A program made the translations under genes and the position numbers. The notes under the pieces were generated by a model. The model did no database searches and was not told the DNA's origin. It saw only the letters and a program-made list of their open reading frames with translations. A stretch of DNA of 64,000 nucleotides from Planctomycetota bacterium (GTDB lineage Bacteria > Planctomycetota > UBA1135 > JACQFD01). Of this stretch, positions 35,218-44,411 are shown piece by piece (within the stretch, counting starts at the first letter, position 1; each line of letters begins with the position of its first letter). The DNA lies in contig JACQFD010000017.1 in NCBI GenBank assembly GCA_016200225.1, positions 1 to 64,000 of the forward strand, given 5' to 3'.

Positions 35218-38200
35218 ATGTTAAGAATCCGAAACCTGATTATCATAATAGTCTCGACACTGATCGCGCTCGCGGGATGCGGCGGTGGCGGCGGAAGCAG
35301 CGGTATCGGCCACGGAGGCGGCGGCGCGACGGCACCGCTCGCGATTGTCATTACATCTCCGGCCAAGGGAACCGTGACGCAATCCGATAAGATCGACGTC
35401 ACCGGAAAAGTATCCGGAGCGACGGCGCTCACGGTGAACGGCACCGCGGCGGCGGTCGCGAGCGCGGGAAATAATGTTGCATTCACCGTCCACGACATTC
35501 CGCTCAAGGAAGGTACGAATTCGATCGTTCTCACCGCTTCGAACGCAAAGGGCGCAGTGTTAACGAAGTCCATCGCGGTGCGGCGCGACACGGATCCGCC
35601 CGTCGTCGTCATCGAAACGCCGAAGAACCTCGACCGCTTCATAACAAATACGATCGACGTCGCCGGCACCGTCAACGATCTCGCGCCGGGAGCCACGATC
35701 AACGACGACGATGTAACAGTTACAGTCAACGGCGCGCCCGCGCCGGTCAAGAATCGTAGTTTTCTCCTTCATAATTTTAGTCTTGTCCTCGGCGAGAACA
35801 CGATCACCGCCATCGCCACCGACAAAGCGGGCAACATGGCGACGCAGACCATCAAGGTGACGCTTGAGGCCGATCTCGCCGGAATACAAATCACCGCCGT
35901 CGACGGGAACGGCCAGTCGGGCCCCGTGAAAACGACGTTGCCGACGCCGTTGAAAGTATTGGTAACGAAGCACGACGGAACGCCGGAGGTGAATCGACCT
36001 GTAATATTTACAGTTACGCGCGGCGACGGAGTTCTCGACGATCCGGCCAAAAAGCTAAAAACCAAGACTATTTTGACGGATGCGTCCGGTAATGCCGCGA
36101 TGCAATTTACGCTCGGACGGCGGACCGGTTCGGGCTTCCACCGCGTTCGCGTCACGACGCCGGGCTCACTTACGTACGCCGAATTCTGCGCCACATCGTT
36201 AACATCCGCGCCGGTCAACATCGCCGTGACGATGCCTCCGGCCGCGCATGCGCTCGCCGGACAGGAACTGGCCGAACCGCTGAGCGTCATTGTTACAGAT
36301 GCCGCCGGCAATTCCGTCGAGGGGATATCCGTAACATTCAAGGTCGATCTCGGCGGCGGCCACTTCGGCGATCCCCCCGGCACCGACACGGCCGTCGTCA
36401 ATACAAATCTCGACGGCATCGCCGAAGTGGAATTCACTCCCGGTCCGTCCGCGGGCAATGCTAATAATCATGTCACCGCCAACTTTACGGCGAACGCGGG
36501 CAATCCGGCGGAATTGCAATTATCGGGAATTGTCGCGGGGCCGGTGGACCAGACGGCCGTCACCGGATACGTGCAGGACAGCACCGGAAATCCGATCGCG
36601 AATGCGAAGGCCGTTTTGATCGGAACGGCATTCGAGGCGCTTTCGGGCGAAGACGGTAAATTTACAATTCCAGGGATTTCGCCCGGCGGATATGTATTAA
36701 AAATCCTCGGTTCGAACGCGAACGACGCGCAAAAGAATCTTTATTACGCCGACATTGCGTTCGGCATCCAGGCCATCGCGGGCGTGAACAACATGCTCGA
36801 TCCGTCGATTATTGTATTGCCATTTGTCGACAAGGCGGGCGGAAAATTGGTGGGCGGCGACGAGGACGTCGATCTCACGATGGCCGCGGTTCCCGGATTC
36901 AAGATTCGTATATTTGCCCATAGCGTGACTCTGGCGAACGGACAGCCGGGCCAGATCACGATGACGAGCAGCCAGGTGAAATTTGATAAATTACCGATGG
37001 TGCCACCGCAAGGATCGACGCCGCTCGTCATTGGAACGCTACAACCGGGCGGAATTAAATTTAATCCCCCCGCGCAAGTAACATATCCAAACACGGCCGG
37101 ACTCGCGCCCGGCGACGTCGCCGACGCGTTCGCGTTCCATCACGACATCGGACAATTTGTAAATATTGGCCCGGCAACCGTCTCGGCGGACGGCACGACG
37201 GCGACAACCGATCCGGGATTTGGAATACACGAATCGGGCTGGCATTGTTTAATTAGCCAACCGGGACCCGCGGGAACGTGCGCGAATGGATGCACGGCGG
37301 CGCTCGAATGGCAATTGATCAAAGGCGACGGTTCGCTCGGCGAAGTCCACTCGGGCGCGCCCGTCGAATTGTCCTGTATCGACGGCGACGCCAAGAAAGC
37401 GCGCGTCCGCGAAAACTTCTCGCCCGGCGGCGGAACATTCGATTCGGCGACGTGGACGATCGGCGCGGGGTTGAACGGTTCGAACATGTCGGCGGCCGGC
37501 ACGACCGCGAGCGTCGACATCGACGCGACGGTGGCGGGCGATTCGAACATTACAACTCCGATTTATAGAATTCCGGTCGCGGGACAACCGGACAAGACGT
37601 GCCAGGTTAATATTGCAGTTGTCATGAACGATGTGGAGATCCACGTCGGCAAGGACAATCTCGACGCCAACGACGACCTCGTGCGGCTGAAGGCAAAATT
37701 TCCCGACAAGCGCTTCGAAGTGAATTGTAATGCAAGATTGAAAAAGGCCGCGAGCACGAGTCGAAAAGTTGTATTAAAGAATCCCGACGGCGAACTCGGT
37801 TTCGGCGCCACGGGCGCCGCGACGTTGGATTTAACACTTCCGGCGAACGGATCTGCGGTCGCGTTCACGATCACCGGCGAGACGGCGAGCACGGCGATCG
37901 GCGACGCGGTCATCGAGGTCCACCTCGACAACGCCGGCGGCCCCGTTTGTAAGAAACAGAAAATAACTGTAGTATCGCTCGACCCGGCGAGTGTGTCGCT
38001 CGCGGCCGGCGGAAATTATGTATACACCGCTCCGAATTTCACCGCGACCGGCGGCAATGGCGTGAACATGACCGGCGAAGCGACGATCAAGCCCGCGGGA
38101 GTCGACTGCACCGTGGACCAGCTCAAGAATTTAAGAGTTGGATTGGCGCAAAATCTGACCGGCGCCCTTCGCACGCACGTTTATGATACTCCGACGATTG

Positions 38201-38742
38201 TTTACGATGCCGGAAAGTCGGGTCCGGTGAATTGTTCGGTGGATGTTACCATTACGTCGACGAAGACCGGCACATTTAACGATAGCGAAGCGACGGTCGC
38301 GCCGCTCTACGATCAGACGGGAAAAGGCGGCACGATCGATGCCAACTCGACGAAACCGCCGACGGGATGCCCGATGGGCGGCGCCGTTTCGTCGAACGAC
38401 ACGCCGTCCACGAACAACCTCGCGGCGACCGTCGCCATTCCGTGCAAAGTCGGCGGCGTTCAGGTCGGAATTGTTACATATCAATTCAGTTCGACGGCGA
38501 TTAACAATCATTTCGTCACATGGGTCGTGTGTTTCGACACCGTCACCAACGAAGCGTATCCGCTCCGCGAATCGAGGTGGGATTGCAACGTCGCTAGCAA
38601 TGGCGCGGGTGCCCAGCAGGTTACGATCGTTTCCAACAATCAGGTCGTGGCGCTCCAGCCCGTTCTGGCGGGAACGTTTGCGAACGACGCGCCCGTGACG
38701 AACACCACGACGCCGAACGGCACGACGGTCGCGCTGCCATGA
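35218..38742 (+). CDS. Large multi-domain lipoprotein with Ig-like repeats
   Basis: 1174 residues from ATG 35218. Lipobox LIALAGC with the lipidated Cys followed by a Gly-rich linker. Domains in order: two Ig-like modules with VITSPAKGTVTQSDKIDVTG and VIETPKNLDRFITNTIDVAG (each ending GxNSIxxxASxxxG or similar), two invasin/Big-1-like domains (VTRGDGVLDDPAKK, VTFKVDLGGGHFGDP), a carboxypeptidase-regulatory-like domain (VTGYVQDSTGNPIANAKAV) and several further beta domains containing paired Cys. Predicted surface or outer-membrane anchored adhesin-like scaffold. Its stop overlaps the next start (ATGA). The 46 residues in frame before 35218 have no leader character and were excluded. Confidence 0.85.
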   Translation: MLRIRNLIIIIVSTLIALAGCGGGGGSSGIGHGGGGATAPLAIVITSPAKGTVTQSDKIDVTGKVSGATALTVNGTAAAVASAGNNVAFTVHDIPLKEGTNSIVLTASNAKGAVLTKSIAVRRDTDPPVVVIETPKNLDRFITNTIDVAGTVNDLAPGATINDDDVTVTVNGAPAPVKNRSFLLHNFSLVLGENTITAIATDKAGNMATQTIKVTLEADLAGIQITAVDGNGQSGPVKTTLPTPLKVLVTKHDGTPEVNRPVIFTVTRGDGVLDDPAKKLKTKTILTDASGNAAMQFTLGRRTGSGFHRVRVTTPGSLTYAEFCATSLTSAPVNIAVTMPPAAHALAGQELAEPLSVIVTDAAGNSVEGISVTFKVDLGGGHFGDPPGTDTAVVNTNLDGIAEVEFTPGPSAGNANNHVTANFTANAGNPAELQLSGIVAGPVDQTAVTGYVQDSTGNPIANAKAVLIGTAFEALSGEDGKFTIPGISPGGYVLKILGSNANDAQKNLYYADIAFGIQAIAGVNNMLDPSIIVLPFVDKAGGKLVGGDEDVDLTMAAVPGFKIRIFAHSVTLANGQPGQITMTSSQVKFDKLPMVPPQGSTPLVIGTLQPGGIKFNPPAQVTYPNTAGLAPGDVADAFAFHHDIGQFVNIGPATVSADGTTATTDPGFGIHESGWHCLISQPGPAGTCANGCTAALEWQLIKGDGSLGEVHSGAPVELSCIDGDAKKARVRENFSPGGGTFDSATWTIGAGLNGSNMSAAGTTASVDIDATVAGDSNITTPIYRIPVAGQPDKTCQVNIAVVMNDVEIHVGKDNLDANDDLVRLKAKFPDKRFEVNCNARLKKAASTSRKVVLKNPDGELGFGATGAATLDLTLPANGSAVAFTITGETASTAIGDAVIEVHLDNAGGPVCKKQKITVVSLDPASVSLAAGGNYVYTAPNFTATGGNGVNMTGEATIKPAGVDCTVDQLKNLRVGLAQNLTGALRTHVYDTPTIVYDAGKSGPVNCSVDVTITSTKTGTFNDSEATVAPLYDQTGKGGTIDANSTKPPTGCPMGGAVSSNDTPSTNNLAATVAIPCKVGGVQVGIVTYQFSSTAINNHFVTWVVCFDTVTNEAYPLRESRWDCNVASNGAGAQQVTIVSNNQVVALQPVLAGTFANDAPVTNTTTPNGTTVALP

Positions 38743-39779
38743 GACCTGTATTGAACCTATTCCTGCTGACCGCCCTTATTCAAACGAATACGGGTCGGCA
38801 AACCGCGCCCGGTGCGCCCTTGATTCCTCAAAATCGAATTCGCGCCGTCTCGGATTTGATAAATTTACAATTGCCCTCGCAATTGGCGCCCGGCGTTTCG
38901 TGGGGCGTGGTCGCGATCGAACCCGAAAAAGATTCCGGCAAAGGCCTCGCCGACGGACCGTACATCGACGGCGAGACTGGAAAATTAGTCATCCCGCCCG
39001 GCGGCAAGTTCGTCGTGCGCTACGCCGGAAAATGTACTGTAATGACGGCCCTGCTCGGCGAAGTCGCACAGGGCGCTTCGTGGACCTACGAGGCCAAAGT
39101 CGAAATGGGCGGCGAACAGAGCCCGCCTCTATCAAGCAGTAACTATTCGCCGATCACCGGCGGCGGCGCGCTTTTGTGTGAAATAAAGAATGCGGGAAAC
39201 GGCCTCGAGCGCTTCGGAAAAGTATACTCGATTCCCGACGGGTGGACGAACGACGTCGCCGAGGGATTTAAACAATACGTAACCGGCGATCCCGAGCATC
39301 CCGTGGAACTGCGGCTTGGCCGGAATCTTAAGGAAGTGACGGCGGTTTTCCGCGGTAAGAATCGTTTCGGTTCCTTCCTCGCCGCGCGCCGCCTGCACCA
39401 GACGCAGATCCTGGCGCAGGTCCTCAGCCCCACCGATTTGATACGTGGCGACGCCGTCCTCTCCGCCGCGATCGTTCAAATGTTTATTAAGGATCCCAAG
39501 GCCGCCGCCTGGAAGGCGTTTCTGCCGATTCTTAATGAAGCCGTTTCGAATATTCAAAACTTCGACGAGTGCGAAGGGCTCGTGCTCGGATTGATCGCAA
39601 GCCGCGTTCGAACCTCGGACGAAAACGCGCGTTCACGCAACGCGGAGACTTCCGGCCTTGTCGTCGCGCAGATCGAAAAACTGGTCCCCGAGGGACAGCG
39701 CGCGGGCAGGGTCGCCTCGACGATTGAATTGTTAAAAACCGGCGGCGCTCCCGCCAGCCGGAGATCCGAACAAAAGTAG
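38739..39779 (+). CDS. Secreted hypothetical protein
   Basis: 346 residues, start ATG overlapping the lipoprotein stop. A short hydrophobic leader (MRPVLNLFLLTALIQTNTG) suggests export. The N-terminal half is beta-rich with GKLVIPPGGKFVVRYAGKCTV; the C-terminal half is helical (HQTQILAQVLSPTDLIRGDAV...), possibly HEAT/TPR-like. No enzymatic motif. Translational coupling to the lipoprotein gene points to a common role, perhaps as its periplasmic partner. Confidence 0.7.
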   Translation: MRPVLNLFLLTALIQTNTGRQTAPGAPLIPQNRIRAVSDLINLQLPSQLAPGVSWGVVAIEPEKDSGKGLADGPYIDGETGKLVIPPGGKFVVRYAGKCTVMTALLGEVAQGASWTYEAKVEMGGEQSPPLSSSNYSPITGGGALLCEIKNAGNGLERFGKVYSIPDGWTNDVAEGFKQYVTGDPEHPVELRLGRNLKEVTAVFRGKNRFGSFLAARRLHQTQILAQVLSPTDLIRGDAVLSAAIVQMFIKDPKAAAWKAFLPILNEAVSNIQNFDECEGLVLGLIASRVRTSDENARSRNAETSGLVVAQIEKLVPEGQRAGRVASTIELLKTGGAPASRRSEQK

Positions 39780-39831
39780 GCGCCGACGCGCGCCGGCATC
39801 ACGAACAATATCCTTAGACTACAAAAGAACC

Positions 39832-42414
39832 ATGCCGACCGTTCCCATGAAAACTCACTTAACTTCCGCGTGCCAGATGTTACGGTACCTGCTGCCGTCG
39901 GTATTGATGTTATTAACACTCGGCGCGGTGTCCCGGGCTCAAACGCCGCTCCCGCTCGACGAAACGTGTACGGTCAGCATTGGCAATCAAAACGTGACGG
40001 TCACCCCCGAGGGAACGTTTATTGTTCCAAACGTATCCGTATTCAAGTCGGCGGATTCGGGGATCATTTCGCCGCTTTTCCGCGCGCGCGTGACCTGCTC
40101 CAAGGGCGGCATGACGATCACGGGACAGTCCGATTTCTTTCCGCTGGTCCCGGGTACTACAATTTTCATCGGCGACATCTTTCCGATGGCGCTCGACCCG
40201 ATTCCGGTCAGCATCAGCGTTACTACCAATCCGCCGGTCGCGTTTTTGGGATTGAATCAAACCGCGCAATTGAAAGTCACGGCAAAGTACGCCGACGGCA
40301 CGACGAAGGATGTGACGCAGCGCAACCAGGGAAGCGTATATGTATCTGTAAATACGCAGTTTTTAACTGTATCGACCGCGGGCGTTGTCACCGGGAAGAA
40401 CTCGACGACATCCGGGTCGCTCGGAACGATCGTCGTTCTGAATCAAGGCAACACCGCGACGCTTGGCATCACCGCCGTGGGACCGTCCAACGATACGGAT
40501 AACGACGGCATGCCGAACGACTGGGAGATTTTGTACGGCCTCAATCCTAATGTTAACGATGCGGGCGGAGATTTGGATAATGACGGCTTGACCAATCTCC
40601 AGGAATTTAAGAAAGGGACCATTCCTAATAATCCGGACACCGACGACGACGGAATTCCGGATGGCGTCGACAACGATCCGCTCCATCCCGAGGAGGGCCC
40701 TCCTACTGTTAATATCATTACCCCCGTCGATCTCGCGACGCTCGTCGAGGGACAGGTGATTCTATTCAAAGTCGACGCGAACGACGACGGACAGCTCGTC
40801 GGCGTCGACCTGAACGTAACCACGGGCGAGAGCAAGTCGTTCACGACGGCGCCCTTTCAATTTACTTATACGGTTCCGGTTGGAGTCCCGTCGATCACGT
40901 TCACCGCGAAGGGCACGGATTCTACCAATAAATCGACGACGAAGACCGCGACCGTCAGCGTCATTCCGGATCCGAAGACTACAGTTACGGGAATTGTCGT
41001 CGATCCGCTCGGCGCGCCCGTCGCGAACGCCTCGGTCACCGCGAACGACGGAACCGCCGGCGTGACGATCGCCGACGGATCGTTTTCGCTGCCGAATGTA
41101 AAGACTGTTTTCGGAACGATTATCATTTCCGCGCAGGCGCAGATCGGCGGAAAGTTCGAAAAAGGCAAGTCAGGTTCCATTCCGCCGGTGCTCGGCGGAA
41201 CTACAAATGTTGGCACGATACAATTGACGACCGGCGATCTCGTGCTGTGCTTTGAGCAGAATTACAGCAGCGGCGCAACTCTTCAATTATTCATTTCGGG
41301 CGAAGTCCCGGCAGCCGGTACGGTCGACCTGCCCGGACTCGGTTTTTCGATGCCGTTCGTCGTGACTCCCGGCGTCGTGACCACTGTTAATATTCCGACG
41401 AGCGCCATGGTTTTCGCGACCGACGGCATCGTGAATAACGGAATCTCCGTGACGTCGGACAACGGCGTGAGCGTGTACGGATTGAATCAAATCCCGGCCA
41501 CAACGGATGCATTCGCCGGACTCACGCTCGGACCCTTCGACACGGAATTTAGAATTATCTCGTGGTCGTCGCAAAATGGCAATTCCGAGTTCGCCGTGAC
41601 GGCCGCGACCGACAATACGACGCTCACGATCACTCCCTCGGTCACGGCGGGCGCCCACCCGATCGGCGTTCCGTATAATGTTATATTAAATAAATTGCAG
41701 GTCTATCAATTGCAAACGTTCTCGGATCTGACGGGAACACATGTAATGTCGGACAAACCGGTCGCGGTTTTTGCCGGACATACGTGCGCGAACATTCCGA
41801 CGTTCGCGAGCGCCTGCGATCATATTAACGATCAAATGCCGTCGGTTGTTAATTTTGGCACGAGCCTGCTGACGGTGCCGCTCGCGTCGCGTCTGAACGG
41901 CGACACGTTCCGCATTCTCGCGAGCCAGGACGGCACCAGCGTGCAGGTGAACGGCCCGACGCCCGACACGTTTCAGCTCGACGCCGGACAATATGTAACA
42001 TTAATTCTGCAGGGCAACAACGAGGTTACTTCGGATAAACCGATCGTCGTCGCGCAATACTCGAACGGCACTTCCTACGACAACCAGCTCGGCGATCCGT
42101 TCCTGATGGTCATCACTCCGGCGAGTCAATTCAAGACTAGCTATACGGTGTCGACGCCGGGTTCGGGATTTATTAAGAATTTTATCAATATCGTCGCGCC
42201 GACCGAGGAAACGCAGACGGGCGGAATCATTCTCGACGGCGTGGCGCTGCTCGCCGCCGATTTCACGCCAATCGGTTTGAGCGGATTCTCGGGCGCGCAG
42301 AAAGCCATCGCGGTCGGCGGCCACACGGTCACCGGCAACAAACCGATCGGAGTTTACGTTTACGGATTCAACCAGGCGGATTCTTACGGATATCCCGGCG
42401 GTTCGAGATTCTAA
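39832..42414 (+). CDS. Secreted protein with thrombospondin-type-3 and IgGFc-binding-like domains
   Basis: 860 residues. After a signal peptide (YLLPSVLMLLTLGAVSRA) and an N-terminal beta domain, a Big_2-like domain (VSISVTTNPPVAFLGLNQTA) is followed by thrombospondin type-3 calcium repeats (DTDNDGMPNDWEILYGLNP, DLDNDGLTNLQEFKKGT, DTDDDGIPDGVDNDP), an Ig-like module, a carboxypeptidase-regulatory-like domain (VTGIVVDPLGAPVANASV), and about 390 C-terminal residues resembling the IgGFc-binding N-terminal domain. Markers there are TSDNGVSVYGLN, MSDKPVAVFAGHTCANIP and VTGNKPIGVYVYGFNQADSYGYPGG. Probably extracellular and calcium stabilised. A second in-frame ATG at 39847 is an alternative start. 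Follows the preceding gene by about 50 bases. Confidence 0.85.
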   Translation: MPTVPMKTHLTSACQMLRYLLPSVLMLLTLGAVSRAQTPLPLDETCTVSIGNQNVTVTPEGTFIVPNVSVFKSADSGIISPLFRARVTCSKGGMTITGQSDFFPLVPGTTIFIGDIFPMALDPIPVSISVTTNPPVAFLGLNQTAQLKVTAKYADGTTKDVTQRNQGSVYVSVNTQFLTVSTAGVVTGKNSTTSGSLGTIVVLNQGNTATLGITAVGPSNDTDNDGMPNDWEILYGLNPNVNDAGGDLDNDGLTNLQEFKKGTIPNNPDTDDDGIPDGVDNDPLHPEEGPPTVNIITPVDLATLVEGQVILFKVDANDDGQLVGVDLNVTTGESKSFTTAPFQFTYTVPVGVPSITFTAKGTDSTNKSTTKTATVSVIPDPKTTVTGIVVDPLGAPVANASVTANDGTAGVTIADGSFSLPNVKTVFGTIIISAQAQIGGKFEKGKSGSIPPVLGGTTNVGTIQLTTGDLVLCFEQNYSSGATLQLFISGEVPAAGTVDLPGLGFSMPFVVTPGVVTTVNIPTSAMVFATDGIVNNGISVTSDNGVSVYGLNQIPATTDAFAGLTLGPFDTEFRIISWSSQNGNSEFAVTAATDNTTLTITPSVTAGAHPIGVPYNVILNKLQVYQLQTFSDLTGTHVMSDKPVAVFAGHTCANIPTFASACDHINDQMPSVVNFGTSLLTVPLASRLNGDTFRILASQDGTSVQVNGPTPDTFQLDAGQYVTLILQGNNEVTSDKPIVVAQYSNGTSYDNQLGDPFLMVITPASQFKTSYTVSTPGSGFIKNFINIVAPTEETQTGGIILDGVALLAADFTPIGLSGFSGAQKAIAVGGHTVTGNKPIGVYVYGFNQADSYGYPGGSRF

Positions 42415-42438
42415 CGATTCACGATCGTTAAATATACT

Positions 42439-43113
42439 TTATGGCCCGGTCAAAAACGGGTTGGTCTCGCGCTCTTCGCCGATCGTCGTCGAAGGCCCGT
42501 GGCCCGGAAATACTTTATAATCGTCGGGCAGTGTCAATAACTTTTCGCGGATGGAGCGAATGAGAGTATCGTAATCGCCGCGCGGAAAATCCGTGCGGCC
42601 GATCGAACCCTGAAACAAAACGTCGTTCGAGATGACGATTTTCGAAGGATGATGAATTAATACAACATCGCCCGGCGTGTGGCCCGGACAGTGGCGGACT
42701 TCGAGTGAAATATTACCGAATCGAATTTCGTCGCCGTCTTCGAGCCAGCGGTCGGGCTCGAAAGCATTGAAGTTTCCGAGGCCGAACATTTTGCCCTGCA
42801 AACTCAATTGTTCGATCCAAAACGCGTCCTCGCGCTGCGGACCCCAGATCGGAATCTTTAACTTCTTGCGCAGTTCGCCCGCGCGGCCGACGTGATCGAC
42901 GTGGCCGTGCGTCGCGACGATGGCGATCAGTTTCGCGCCGCGCGACTCCGCCGCGGCCTCGATTTCGTCGAGATCGTCGCCGGGATCGACCACGACCGCG
43001 TCGCCCGTCGACGGATCCTTCAGAATACTACAATTTTGCGCGAACGGCGAGACCGCGATAATTGTAATATCCAATTCGGGCTCGGGGATTTTCGGCGCGT
43101 CCGGCGTCGTCAC
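42439..43113 (-). CDS. Metallo-beta-lactamase-fold hydrolase (glyoxalase II-like)
   Basis: 224 residues from GTG 43113, whose GTGA overlaps the MoaE stop. Zinc-binding signature THGHVDHVG, then CPGHTPGD, a metal-bridging Asp in VISNDVLFQGSIGRTDFP and the final His in VFPGHGPST, in the order of the glyoxalase II / MBL-fold thioesterase group. The substrate is probably a thioester or a related small molecule; S-lactoylglutathione is only one option. The C-terminal recognition domain of true glyoxalase II is absent, so a general MBL-fold hydrolase is the safer call. A GTG at 43131 is in frame but would extend into the MoaE coding region without evidence. Confidence 0.88.
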   Translation of the reverse strand: MTTPDAPKIPEPELDITIIAVSPFAQNCSILKDPSTGDAVVVDPGDDLDEIEAAAESRGAKLIAIVATHGHVDHVGRAGELRKKLKIPIWGPQREDAFWIEQLSLQGKMFGLGNFNAFEPDRWLEDGDEIRFGNISLEVRHCPGHTPGDVVLIHHPSKIVISNDVLFQGSIGRTDFPRGDYDTLIRSIREKLLTLPDDYKVFPGHGPSTTIGEERETNPFLTGP

Positions 43114-43532
43114 GACCGATCGCCGACCCACTCGGCGCCTCCTTCATACATTTCGCGCTTCCAGATCGGCACGGTCTGTTTCAGCGTATCGATGCAATAA
43201 CGGCACGCGTCGAACGCGGCCCCGCGATGCGGCGCCGCGACTACAATTACGATCGACGGGTCGCCGATTTGACATATCCCGGTCCGATGGACGACGCGCG
43301 CCGACGTAATCTTAAACTGCGCGCGCATCGATTCGAATATTTGTAACATTTCCGTTTCCGCCATCGCGCCGAACGCCTCGTACTCGAGGCGCGTGACGCG
43401 CCTCCCGCGCGCCTCCGCGCGCACGACGCCGACAAAAGTTACAACCGCGCCGTCGGCCGGCGTGTGCGCGTCCTCCGCGATCGCGCCCGGATCGATCGGG
43501 GACGCACTGAGGTGAAACGTAAAGGATGACAT
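43110..43532 (-). CDS. moaE: Molybdopterin synthase catalytic subunit
   Basis: 140 residues, full length. MoaE with MoaD converts precursor Z to molybdopterin by sulfur transfer. Motifs: GAVVTFVGVVR, RLEYEAFGAMAETEM, VHRTGICQIGD, APHRGAAFDACRYCIDTLKQTVPIWK (split for length) with the conserved Lys, then EMYEGGAEWVGD. Its stop overlaps the MBL-fold gene start. The small subunit MoaD is encoded about 560 bases upstream on the same strand, separated by an antitoxin gene and a repeat element, so the pair has probably been split by insertions. Confidence 0.95.
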   Translation of the reverse strand: MSSFTFHLSASPIDPGAIAEDAHTPADGAVVTFVGVVRAEARGRRVTRLEYEAFGAMAETEMLQIFESMRAQFKITSARVVHRTGICQIGDPSIVIVVAAPHRGAAFDACRYCIDTLKQTVPIWKREMYEGGAEWVGDRS

Positions 43533-43545
43533 TATTTATATTATT

Positions 43546-43818
43546 TTAATAATTTCGCGTCGGCGGGTCGAGGCGCCCGTCCGCGACGTCCTCCGCCGCC
43601 GGAATTTCGCCTATTCTTAAAATATCCCCGGTAAGGACCCTTCCAAGATCGTAAGATGCAGTTCTTGATGTGTGTACATTTCGACCCGTCGACTCAAGTT
43701 CGCGAATGCCGCGCCGGAGTGCTTCGTTAACAATCTGTTTCCATGATTCATTTCGCAGTTTTTGTAATTTACATAGCCCGGCGGCCACGTCCGGATCTAA
43801 TGTTAGTGTCGTACGCAT
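43546..43818 (-). CDS. Ribbon-helix-helix type antitoxin-like protein (orphan)
   Basis: 90 residues. The first 45 (MRTTLTLDPDVAAGLCKLQ, then ESWKQIVNEALRRGIREL) match the VapB/DUF2191-like ribbon-helix-helix antitoxins that bind their own promoter and a PIN toxin. The C-terminal half would contact the toxin. No PIN or other toxin gene is adjacent: the next gene in the direction of transcription is moaE, 13 bases away. It is therefore an orphan antitoxin, a remnant of a toxin-antitoxin locus inserted between moaD and moaE, or a stand-alone repressor. Confidence 0.75.
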   Translation of the reverse strand: MRTTLTLDPDVAAGLCKLQKLRNESWKQIVNEALRRGIRELESTGRNVHTSRTASYDLGRVLTGDILRIGEIPAAEDVADGRLDPPTRNY

Positions 43819-43881
43819 GCTGTTTGAGGATAGTCGATCGACAGCGCGATGAAAATCCCCGGGCGGGGGTTAAGCCGCATT

Positions 43882-44024
43882 ATTCATGAAGTCCATGAAG
43901 ATAGGCGACAGATTGTACCGAAATGCGAGGCGCGACGACGGCGCGACCGAGCACGGTCTCGCCGGAGGAGCAACGACGCAGTTCGCTACAATCTGCACCG
44001 GCTAGATTCGTGGAATTCATGAAT
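43882..44024. repeat. MITE-like inverted-repeat element
   Basis: About 40-bp imperfect inverted repeats, left ATTCATGAAGTCCATGAAGA onward (from 43882) and right ending GGAATTCATGAAT (to 44024), both with CAGATTGTA near the inner end, enclose a GC-rich core of about 60 bp with internal hairpin potential. No transposase. It sits between moaD and the orphan antitoxin, where it separates the molybdopterin synthase genes. Confidence 0.7.
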
Positions 44025-44094
44025 AATGAGGGTCAAGCCGCTGGCAAGACCCGCCGAGGTCGAATGGCACTCTTTCCAAGCAGTGCATCCATTC

Positions 44095-44346
44095 TCACCC
44101 GCCGCTCACCGGCGGCAAAAACGCGAGTTCGTCGCCGGCCTTGAGCGGCGCCGACTCGTCGCGCGCATAGCGGCCGTTCACGGCCGCGGCGGCTTTCGCG
44201 TTTTGTAATAATCCGGGAAAGCGTTTTTCCAGTTCAGCGCGCGCATCGGCCGGAGTCGCGCCGTCGCGCAACTCTAACAATAATTCGCCCGCGCCCGCGC
44301 GCTCGCGCAGTCCTGCGAATAATAATATTTTGATTTGTATACTCAA
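44095..44346 (-). CDS. moaD: Molybdopterin synthase sulfur carrier subunit
   Basis: 83 residues from TTG 44346, giving MSIQIKILLFAGLRERAGAG, the expected beta-grasp start; no ATG or GTG fits. Ends LAFLPPVSGG with the C-terminal Gly-Gly that carries the thiocarboxylate. It donates sulfur to MoaE. The 65-base gap upstream faces the candidate selenoprotein gene on the other strand. Molybdopterin is needed by molybdenum enzymes, which include selenium-dependent formate dehydrogenases in many organisms, but no such enzyme is in the window. Confidence 0.9.
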   Translation of the reverse strand: MSIQIKILLFAGLRERAGAGELLLELRDGATPADARAELEKRFPGLLQNAKAAAAVNGRYARDESAPLKAGDELAFLPPVSGG

Positions 44347-44411
44347 GGGAGGCGGCCGGCTGTTGCGGTTTTCCGGTTGTGATTTTCGCCGCCGCGGCGG
44401 AAACTTCCAGC

